A DNA stretch of 64,000 nucleotides from Xenorhabdus bovienii SS-2004 (GTDB lineage: Bacteria > Pseudomonadota > Gammaproteobacteria > Enterobacterales > Enterobacteriaceae): positions 3,410,001 through 3,474,000 of the forward strand of contig NC_013892.1 of assembly GCF_000027225.1 (NCBI RefSeq), in the 5' to 3' direction. Under the pieces are notes generated by a model. That model was given only the letters and a program-made list of their open reading frames with translations, searched no databases and was not told the DNA's origin. The first letter of the stretch is position 1, and every line of letters starts with the position of its first letter. Position numbers and translations under genes: made by a program. Of this stretch, positions 58,530-64,000 are shown piece after piece.

Positions 58530-58929
58530 GTTATACCCCGTGAGCATCTGCCTATTCCCTGATGATGTACAGCCGACAATTTTGTTACTCTGTTTCTTCA
58601 GGGACACTTTGTCGCATTTATTTAACATTGTTTATTCAGGCGGAATAACAACAAATACATTCACCTTTAATTTATTAATAAATTAATAATGATAACACCA
58701 GCAACTATCTGTTTGTTTTTTATAGCATACACATATGAATCATATGTACTTACAATGCTCAAACCATTTATTATTTATATGTTAATTATGTCACAATTAT
58801 TAAACATTTTATTAATAAGTTTAGATTTTTATCTTATCGTTTTGTGATTAGTGTTAGGGGAATCTTTATCCAAGGTGAATTATTCTTAACATCTACATTT
58901 GTGTTTAGTTATCACTAAAAGGAATGAAG

Positions 58930-59880
58930 ATGCTCCCCAAGAAAATTATCCTTGATTGCGATCCCGGGCATGATGATGCCATTGCGTTACTGCTTGCTCA
59001 TGGAAATCCTGACATTGAACTACTGGCGGTGACTACAGTTGTTGGCAACCAAACCTTGAATAAAGTCACCCGAAATGCCCTTTCAATTGCCCGCATCGCT
59101 AATATTCACAATGTTCCTTTTGCCGCAGGATGTCACAGACCATTGGTCAGAGATATCCAAACTGCCCCAGAAATTCATGGTGAAACCGGCCTGGATGGCG
59201 TTATTTTGCCTGAACCAGCATTAAGGCTGGATGCCCGTCACGCTGTTGATTTGATTATCGACATCATCATGGAAAATCCCCCCAAGAGCGTTACCTTGGT
59301 TCCAACGGCAGGTTTGACAAATATTGCCCTTGCCGCCCGTAAGTCTCCACATATTGTTGAACGCGTAAAAGAAGTCGTGTTGATGGGAGGTGGCTACCAT
59401 ACTGGCAACTGGAGTGCTGTCGCTGAATTTAACATCATGATCGATCCTGAAGCAGCACATATTGTTTTTAATGAAAAATGGCCCCTGACGATGGTGGGGC
59501 TGGATCTGACGCATCAAGCTCAGGCAACGCCTGATATCATTGACGCTATCTCCAAGATCAAAACCCGTCCTGCCCAATTCGTTTTAGATGCGTTGCAGTT
59601 TTATGGGGAGAGGTATCGGGAATCGCAGTATTTTGACTATCCTCCGGTGCATGATCCCTGTGCAGTCGCTTATGTAATCGATCCTACCGTTATGACAACA
59701 CAAAAAGTACCCGTGAATATCGAGCTGGCCGGAACTTTAACAACGGGCATGACCGTCGCTGATTTCCGCTTCCCGCCACCAAAAGATTGCCATACACAAG
59801 TTGCCGTAAAATTGGATCAAGCCAAATTCTGGCAATTGGTGATTAATGCCCTGAAAAATATTGGCGAAACAGAGTACTGA
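58930..59880 (+). CDS. Ribonucleoside hydrolase (RihA/RihB type)
   Basis: Inosine-uridine-preferring nucleoside hydrolase family, about 316 aa. The calcium site is DCDPGHDDA near the start. Other family segments are HGETGLDG, EFNIMIDPEAAHIVF and HDPCAVAYVI. It splits ribonucleosides to base and ribose. It looks most like the pyrimidine-specific Rih enzymes, but specificity cannot be fixed. The ATG at 58930 has AAGGA 6 bp upstream; the ATG two codons earlier is too close. It is divergent from the amine oxidase operon. Confidence 0.9.
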   Translation: MLPKKIILDCDPGHDDAIALLLAHGNPDIELLAVTTVVGNQTLNKVTRNALSIARIANIHNVPFAAGCHRPLVRDIQTAPEIHGETGLDGVILPEPALRLDARHAVDLIIDIIMENPPKSVTLVPTAGLTNIALAARKSPHIVERVKEVVLMGGGYHTGNWSAVAEFNIMIDPEAAHIVFNEKWPLTMVGLDLTHQAQATPDIIDAISKIKTRPAQFVLDALQFYGERYRESQYFDYPPVHDPCAVAYVIDPTVMTTQKVPVNIELAGTLTTGMTVADFRFPPPKDCHTQVAVKLDQAKFWQLVINALKNIGETEY

Positions 59881-59913
59881 TATTAACAGCAGCGTTCAAT
59901 ATATCCTTGGAAT

Positions 59914-59944
59914 ACCATTGAAGCTGCTTGTCAGCTTCAATGGT
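59914..59944. terminator. Perfect 13-bp hairpin after the nucleoside hydrolase gene
   Basis: ACCATTGAAGCTG (59914-59926) and CAGCTTCAATGGT (59932-59944) with a CTTGT loop. It has no T run, so it is a stabilising or weak termination hairpin. The rest of 59881-60099 shows no gene. Confidence 0.5.
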
Positions 59945-60099
59945 CAAAAGAAGATCAGGAACAAGAAGATACACACCAATCGCGAGTTCAGGGATCAGTA
60001 ACATCATCTCATTTCCTGCTTATTTTTCATCAAAGCGCATTCGCTCACCCGATTACACAAATCATCGATAAAAACGGAATGGAAAATTGATAATGGGCT

Positions 60100-60339
60100 T
60101 TAATTCGGAGGTAATCTTGTTTCAAGATTAAACAATTCATTCAGTTCAATCTGTAAGCCATTAGCAATGACATAAATAATTTCTAAAGTAGGATTTCTGA
60201 TTCCACGTTCAATGCCGCTGATATAAGTGCGATCCAATCCGCACTTATCGGCAAAAGCTTCCTGCGACATCCCCGCTTCTTTCCTGAGATATCTAATTCT
60301 TTGCCCAAAAAGGGACTTGATGTTTTTCGACATTTTCAT
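60100..60339 (-). CDS. Orphan controller (C) protein, XRE family
   Basis: A 79-aa XRE-type DNA-binding protein. Its HTH LRKEAGMSQEAFADKCGLDRTYISGIERGIRNPT, and especially LDRTYISGIER, is the pattern of controller proteins of type II restriction-modification systems such as C.Esp1396I and C.AhdI. These bind C-boxes and time the endonuclease. C-box-like sites lie directly upstream. No restriction or methylase gene is in the neighbourhood. There is no ribosome site before the ATG at 60339 (or 60333), in line with the leaderless transcripts of several C genes. Confidence 0.85.
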   Translation of the reverse strand: MKMSKNIKSLFGQRIRYLRKEAGMSQEAFADKCGLDRTYISGIERGIRNPTLEIIYVIANGLQIELNELFNLETRLPPN

Positions 60340-60370
60340 CTGATAAGTATCGATTCATGTTACTTATCAG
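60340..60370. repeat. Inverted repeat at controller-gene start
   Basis: CTGATAAGTA (60340-60349) and TACTTATCAG (60361-60370) are exact reverse complements, 11 bp apart, abutting the ATG at 60339. It overlaps the proximal part of the C-box operator. Confidence 0.8.
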
Positions 60371-60376
60371 ACCACG

Positions 60377-60429
60377 GACTATGAGTCACGTTTTAAGCTG
60401 AGTCATGCTATGATATGTGACTTATAGTC
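60377..60429. promoter_or_regulatory. Two C-box-like operators
   Basis: GACTATGAGTC (60377-60387) and GACTTATAGTC (60419-60429) share the pattern GACT-N3-AGTC of C-protein boxes. Their flanks form an inverted pair (GACTATGAGTCAC at 60377-60389 and GTGACTTATAGTC at 60417-60429, one mismatch). Centres are 42 bp apart, about four helical turns. They lie between the divergent controller and Nlp-like genes and may control both. Confidence 0.78.
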
Positions 60430-60473
60430 TACTATTTAATTGAAAAGATGACAGGTAATTGGAGACCTAAAGA

Positions 60474-60686
60474 ATGGAAAAGAAAGACTGGCATCCCGCT
60501 GATATCATCGCTGAATTGAAAAAGCGCGGGACAACGTTGTCAGAAGTATCGCGAGCCGCCGGGCTAGCATCATCAACCCTTGCCAATGCATTACAGCGTC
60601 ATTGGCCAAAAGGTGAGCGTCTTATCGCGGAAGCGTTGGAACGCACGCCAGAAGAAATTTGGCCTTCACGCTACGTCAAAAAATAA
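60474..60686 (+). CDS. Ner/Nlp-like DNA-binding protein
   Basis: A 70-aa protein of the Ner/Nlp (SfsB-like) HTH family: MEKKDWHPADIIAELKKRGTTLSEVSRAAGLASSTLANAL followed by PKGERLIAEALERTPEEIWPSRY. The same fold occurs in the phage Mu Ner repressor and in enterobacterial Nlp. GGAG lies 10 bp before the ATG. It is divergent from the controller gene and shares its operator region. It may be a prophage-derived regulator; the target is unknown. Confidence 0.85.
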   Translation: MEKKDWHPADIIAELKKRGTTLSEVSRAAGLASSTLANALQRHWPKGERLIAEALERTPEEIWPSRYVKK

Positions 60687-60728
60687 TTGAAATTAGACCC
60701 AGCATTTGCTGGGTTCATTTACAAGCAA

Positions 60729-61043
60729 TCAACTTGCTAATTTCAAACCAATAATACCTGCAACAATCAAACCAAGGCTCAGTATTCTGGCAGAATTGGC
60801 TGGCTCCCCAAATACCATGATACCGAAAATTGCCGTTCCTACAGCGCCAATTCCCGTCCACACGGCATAAGCGGTTCCTGCGGGTAAATTTTTCATGGAA
60901 TAGGCTAATAACCCTATACTGACCATCATCGCGCTGATGGTGATCAGGCTGGGCATCAAACGGGAAAAACCCTGAGTGTATTTAAGGCCGACTGCCCACA
61001 CAACTTCAAGCAAACCCGCAACCAGAAGGATTAACCAAGACAT
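60729..61043 (-). CDS. sugE: Guanidinium exporter SugE/Gdx
   Basis: Small multidrug resistance family, 104 aa, with four membrane helices. The proton/guanidinium site is Glu13 in [51 protein letters not shown] follows. It exports guanidinium in exchange for protons as an antiparallel dimer. A guanidine-II riboswitch lies in its leader, which fixes the Gdx function rather than a general drug pump. AAAGGG lies 10 bp before the ATG. Confidence 0.95.
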   Translation of the reverse strand: MSWLILLVAGLLEVVWAVGLKYTQGFSRLMPSLITISAMMVSIGLLAYSMKNLPAGTAYAVWTGIGAVGTAIFGIMVFGEPANSARILSLGLIVAGIIGLKLAS

Positions 61044-61071
61044 ACCATTTTCCCTTTATCAAAAAGGCAAT

Positions 61072-61117
61072 GGGGTCGTCCCCGATGAGATGATATTTAT
61101 CCGGGTCGTCCCGGATA
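61072..61117 (-). ncRNA. Guanidine-II riboswitch (mini-ykkC)
   Basis: On the minus strand two short hairpins each close an ACGA loop: ATCCGGG-ACGA-CCCGGAT (complement of 61099-61116) and GGGG-ACGA-CCCC (complement of 61072-61083), joined by a 15-nt linker. Two ACGR tetraloops on GC stems are the definition of the guanidine-II class. It lies about 30 bp upstream of sugE, so guanidine should turn on translation by freeing the ribosome site. Confidence 0.95.
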
Positions 61118-61192
61118 ATAATAAGAAATGCCGCTGGATTATAACTAGCCTTTCTGATAGCCGCAATGATAGTTCCTGATTACCAGCAATAA

Positions 61193-61934
61193 AAATCTAT
61201 GGTCCCCACCTTTTTTGCAACACTGATTTTTGATTGATGTTGGCTTGCTTAAATCTATCCGGCGTCACTATGGGCAGGGATGCCCGCGCCTCGATGAGTT
61301 CCGCACCTGATAAGCCTAAAAAACCGCACGGCTTCAGAGAGCCATTTTTTATGTCAGGATTCCATCAGGTCGATAAGCCGTTCATGTCATCAATAATCAG
61401 TCTTCGCAAAACCAGATTGGGAACTGCTTTAATTAACGATTAACCTGCCAGTCAGACTGGCGTCGTCGTTACCTTTCGAACACAGTTTGCCGTGTTGTGA
61501 TTGCCCAGGCTATCCGGGCTAATTTGTTGGCCAGCGCACAGGCCACAACATTTGAGTGTTTTCGCTCAAGCTGAGCCTTTACCCATTCAGCCAGCCTTCC
61601 TGACTGATAATCGATTCTCTGGATAAAGACTCTGGCGCACTGGACAAGTAACCGTCGCAGATTTTTGTCTCCGCGTTTACTTATCCCTAAAAGCGTATTT
61701 TTGCCACCCGTGCTGTACTGGCGTGGTACCAGACCGGTTGAAGCAGCAAAATCCCGGCTACAGCCATACTGCTTACCATCGCCCAGCTGCGATGATAAGA
61801 CGCTGGCAGTTATCGGACCCACGCCCGGTATTGTCTGAAGACGCTGTCCTGTTTCATCACGTCTCAGCTCCTGCTCCAGTGCCGTCTCAAGCTCGGTGAG
61901 CTGTTCGACAAGATAAAGATAATGGGCATGTAAA
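61193..61934. repeat. Direct repeat, copy 1 (partial IS110-type element)
   Basis: About 740 bp repeated with a period of 739 bp at 61932-62673, with no difference that I noticed. Both copies begin AAATCTATGGTCCCC. Copy 1 ends at GGGCATGTAAA, where the next copy starts, so the 5' part of its transposase is missing. Confidence 0.9.
61469..61930 (-). pseudogene. IS110-type transposase, 5'-truncated copy
   Basis: Holds only the C-terminal half: HAHYLYLVEQLTELETALEQELRR, then the Tnp_20 segment LQTIPGVGPITASVLSSQL...FAASTGLVPRQYSTGGK to the stop. The DEDD catalytic half is gone. A GTG in the neighbouring repeat end could start a 159-aa chimera beginning MGTIDLHAHY, but it would not be functional. 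Confidence 0.92.
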
Positions 61935-61937
61935 TCT

Positions 61938-62207
61938 ATGGTCCCCACCTTTTTTGCAACACTGATTTTTGATTGATGTTGGCTTGCTTAAATCTATCCG
62001 GCGTCACTATGGGCAGGGATGCCCGCGCCTCGATGAGTTCCGCACCTGATAAGCCTAAAAAACCGCACGGCTTCAGAGAGCCATTTTTTATGTCAGGATT
62101 CCATCAGGTCGATAAGCCGTTCATGTCATCAATAATCAGTCTTCGCAAAACCAGATTGGGAACTGCTTTAATTAACGATTAACCTGCCAGTCAGACTGGC
62201 GTCGTCG
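61938..62207 (-). ncRNA. Candidate bridge/seek RNA region of the IS110-type element
   Basis: A 270-bp stretch after the transposase stop with no credible coding sequence; the 69-aa frame on the plus strand (61973-62182) has no homology I recognise. It contains the hairpin GCCAGTC-A-GACTGGC (62186-62200) and other self-complementary parts. IS110/IS1111 elements are known to make a guide RNA from their non-coding end. The same stretch occurs again at 61199-61468. Confidence 0.5.
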
Positions 62208-63212
62208 TTACCTTTCGAACACAGTTTGCCGTGTTGTGATTGCCCAGGCTATCCGGGCTAATTTGTTGGCCAGCGCACAGGCCACAACATTTGAGTGTTT
62301 TCGCTCAAGCTGAGCCTTTACCCATTCAGCCAGCCTTCCTGACTGATAATCGATTCTCTGGATAAAGACTCTGGCGCACTGGACAAGTAACCGTCGCAGA
62401 TTTTTGTCTCCGCGTTTACTTATCCCTAAAAGCGTATTTTTGCCACCCGTGCTGTACTGGCGTGGTACCAGACCGGTTGAAGCAGCAAAATCCCGGCTAC
62501 AGCCATACTGCTTACCATCGCCCAGCTGCGATGATAAGACGCTGGCAGTTATCGGACCCACGCCCGGTATTGTCTGAAGACGCTGTCCTGTTTCATCACG
62601 TCTCAGCTCCTGCTCCAGTGCCGTCTCAAGCTCGGTGAGCTGTTCGACAAGATAAAGATAATGGGCATGTAAACGCATCAGCAACTGTGCCAGATAGGGA
62701 GGAAGTTCGTTCTCTGCCAAGACGGTTGAAAGTCTTTTTATCACGGCGGTTCCGATCGGCATACTGATGCCAAATTCCAGTAAAAAAGCGTGCATCTGAT
62801 TAGTGGTTTTAACCCTGTCTCTGACCAGTGATTCTCTGACCCGATGCAGGGCGCGCATAGCTTGTTGCGCCTCTGTTCGTGGTTGCACAAATCGCATGGA
62901 GGGACGAGATGCAGCTTCGCATATGGCTTCAGCATCCACAAAATCGTTCTTGTTGCTCTTTACAAAAGGACGAACAAATTGTGGAGAAATCAGCTTCGCT
63001 TCGTGACCAAAAGCAGCGATCCGGCGAGCCATAAAGTGAGCACCGGCGCAGGCTTCCATTACAACAGTCGCTGATGGCGATCCCGCTAAAAACTCCATCA
63101 GTCTGGCGCGGGTAAATTTTTTACGCAGCAGGGCCTTTCCTGATTTGTCCTGACAGTGAACGTGGAAAGAATGTTTGCCGAGATCAATACCAATAAGCGT
63201 AACGTTTTGCAT
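62208..63212 (-). CDS. IS110-family transposase
   Basis: Transposase of 334 aa. Its RuvC-like DEDD domain includes LIGIDLGKHSFHVH (first Asp), VVMEACAGAHFMA (Glu) and NKNDFVDAEAICEAA (Asp pair). The C-terminal Tnp_20 domain has LQTIPGVGPITASVL and a conserved Ser in DFAASTGLVPRQYSTGGK. The ATG at 63212 (MQNVTLIGIDLGKH) has AGGAG upstream; the longer frame is not needed. It is intact. Confidence 0.95.
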   Translation of the reverse strand: MQNVTLIGIDLGKHSFHVHCQDKSGKALLRKKFTRARLMEFLAGSPSATVVMEACAGAHFMARRIAAFGHEAKLISPQFVRPFVKSNKNDFVDAEAICEAASRPSMRFVQPRTEAQQAMRALHRVRESLVRDRVKTTNQMHAFLLEFGISMPIGTAVIKRLSTVLAENELPPYLAQLLMRLHAHYLYLVEQLTELETALEQELRRDETGQRLQTIPGVGPITASVLSSQLGDGKQYGCSRDFAASTGLVPRQYSTGGKNTLLGISKRGDKNLRRLLVQCARVFIQRIDYQSGRLAEWVKAQLERKHSNVVACALANKLARIAWAITTRQTVFER

Positions 63213-63280
63213 GATGGTCTTCTCCTGAAAGAAACACCCTGCCAGCATACCGCTCACAGGGTGGTGGGGACCATCTCATT

Positions 63281-63316
63281 AACCGCAGTCTCTAAACGAG
63301 GATACTGCGGTTTTTT
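63281..63316. terminator. efp hairpin
   Basis: AACCGCAGT (63281-63289) pairs with ACTGCGGTT (63304-63312). TTTTTT follows on the plus side. On the minus side, which efp needs, the IS110 end begins after a few bases and no T run remains. Confidence 0.7.
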
Positions 63317-63331
63317 CAATAGCAAATGCGA

Positions 63332-63898
63332 TTATTTCACGCGAGAAACGTATTCGCCGGAACGGGTATCAACTTTAATGACTTCACCAATCTGTACGAA
63401 CAGAGGAACTTTCACGACAGCGCCCGTGCTAAGGGTTGCTGGTTTACCACCAGTGCCTGCAGTATCCCCTTTCAGACCGGGATCTGTCTCAATAATTTCC
63501 AGTTCAACAAAGTTTGGCGGAGTCACAGAAATAGGACGTCCATCCCACAGGGTCAGAATGCATTCAGCCTGATCGATCAGCCACTTTGTGCTGTCACCGA
63601 CAGATTTTTCATCCGCAGCCAACTGTTCAAAAGTCTCATTGTTCATGAAGTGCCAGAACTCACCATCGTTATATAGATAGGTCAGGTTCATATCCACAAC
63701 ATCGGCACTTTCAACGGAATCCGTTGATTTGAAGGTTTTCTCTAGCAGTTTGCCAGAGATCAATTTACGAAGACGCACACGGGCAAATGCCTGTCCTTTA
63801 CCTGGTTTAACAAATTCGCTTTCTAGAATAGCGCACGGCTCGCCATCTAACATGATTTTAAGACCTGAACGGAATTCGTTGGTACTATAAGTAGCCAT
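63332..63898 (-). CDS. efp: Elongation factor P
   Basis: EF-P, 188 aa. It has three beta-barrel domains: KOW-like ([16 protein letters not shown]), central, and OB ([38 protein letters not shown]). The modified residue is Lys34 in the loop KPGKGQAF. It relieves ribosome stalling at polyproline runs and needs beta-lysylation by EpmA/EpmB. The epmB gene starts divergently 40 bp away. Confidence 0.98.
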   Translation of the reverse strand: MATYSTNEFRSGLKIMLDGEPCAILESEFVKPGKGQAFARVRLRKLISGKLLEKTFKSTDSVESADVVDMNLTYLYNDGEFWHFMNNETFEQLAADEKSVGDSTKWLIDQAECILTLWDGRPISVTPPNFVELEIIETDPGLKGDTAGTGGKPATLSTGAVVKVPLFVQIGEVIKVDTRSGEYVSRVK

Positions 63899-63938
63899 GG
63901 ATATCCTCTAATTTTTAACAAAATGGCTTAGCCAAAAA

Positions 63939-64000
63939 ATGGCACACATTATAACCCATATTCCCCCTGTCAGAGAAGTCTGGCTAAAACAACTTGCAGA
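63939..64000 (+). CDS. epmB: EF-P beta-lysine mutase EpmB, 5' end only
   Basis: The first 20 codons read MAHIITHIPPVREVWLKQLA, closely matching the start of E. coli EpmB (YjeK, MAHIVTLNTPSREDWLTQLA). It is a radical-SAM lysine 2,3-aminomutase that makes (R)-beta-lysine for EF-P. It continues beyond the window. Position divergent from efp, as in E. coli, supports the call. Confidence 0.88.
   Translation, partial: MAHIITHIPPVREVWLKQLA

Larger units (their letters stand above)
61938..63274 (-). mobile_element. Complete IS110-family (IS1111-like) element
   Basis: The inverted pair ATGGTCCCCACC (61938-61949) and GGTGGGGACCAT (63263-63274) encloses an intact transposase gene and a roughly 260-bp non-coding stretch beyond its 3' end. 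The inverted repeats and a 3' non-coding region fit the IS1111 subgroup of IS110 elements. It lies directly next to the efp hairpin. Confidence 0.85.

Noticed and set aside
58924..60728. Search for restriction or methylase genes near the controller protein
   Set aside because: All neighbouring frames belong to other families; no methylase motif (NPPY/DPPY, FxGxG) or endonuclease-sized unknown frame was found.
61234..61443. A 69-aa frame repeated at 61973-62182
   Set aside because: It falls in the non-coding end of the IS110-type element, has no known domain and is better explained as structured RNA sequence.
1..64000. CRISPR array or regularly spaced repeats
   Set aside because: Reading through all spacers showed no series of short direct repeats with unique spacers.

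Overview
The window is a chromosomal segment of a gamma-proteobacterium of the Enterobacterales, most likely Xenorhabdus (Photorhabdus is the next best guess). The backbone follows the E. coli 98-to-2-minute region almost gene for gene: rsmC-holD-rimI-prfC-(osmY-like)-yjjU-yjjV-nupC/deoCABD-smp-serB-radA-nadR-ettA-slt-trpR-yjjX-gpmB-rob-creA-arcA-thrLABC-yaaA-talB-mog. The Xenorhabdus guess rests on an Mrx-type fimbrial operon with an MrxA-like pilin, an NgrA-like phosphopantetheinyl transferase, AT-rich spacers and many insertion sequences.

Layout. 1-1.2 kb: an IS630-family element that cuts off a second peptide deformylase gene. 1.4-3.9 kb: a two-gene reverse transsulfuration operon. 4.2-8.1 kb: a class 3 lipase, a small secreted protein, galE and a phosphopantetheinyl transferase. 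8.2-8.5 kb: an IS1-type remnant. 8.5-17.4 kb: mog, talB, yaaA, the thr operon with its leader peptide and attenuator, and arcA with an FNR box. 17.5-31.7 kb: conserved housekeeping genes, interrupted by an ABC-type protein that has lost its catalytic residues and by a nadR gene that seems to have its own operator. 31.9-40.2 kb: a FimB-type recombinase, a 311-bp element with perfect 23-bp inverted repeats, and an Mrx/Mrp fimbrial operon. 40.2-48.5 kb: nucleoside catabolism (deoD, deoB, deoA, deoC, nupC), yjjV and yjjU. 48.7-49.5 kb: a complete IS1-family element with target duplication. 50-54.4 kb: a BON protein, prfC, rimI, holD, rsmC. 54.6-54.8 kb: two tandem tRNA-Leu(CAG) genes. 54.9-60.7 kb: an accessory block with an amine/aldehyde oxidation operon, a nucleoside hydrolase and an orphan controller (C) protein with C-box operators, divergent from an Nlp-like regulator. 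60.7-64 kb: a guanidine-II riboswitch and sugE, a duplicated IS110-type element, efp and the start of epmB.

How the genes work together. deoC-A-B-D with nupC imports and degrades deoxynucleosides, and paired CRP sites upstream fit catabolite control. thrA-B-C makes threonine from aspartate under Thr/Ile attenuation. efp and epmB form a modification pair: EpmB supplies beta-lysine for Lys34 of EF-P. The fimbrial genes encode pilin, usher, chaperone, minor pilin, tip adhesin and an MrpJ-type regulator.

The strongest unusual signals are: (1) a fim-like switch whose left repeat lies inside the 3' end of the recombinase gene, so inversion would swap the recombinase C-terminus, and which sits at the wrong end of the fimbrial operon; (2) an orphan restriction-modification-type controller protein with C-boxes but no restriction or methylase gene in view; (3) a full-length ABC ATPase homologue with every catalytic motif altered.
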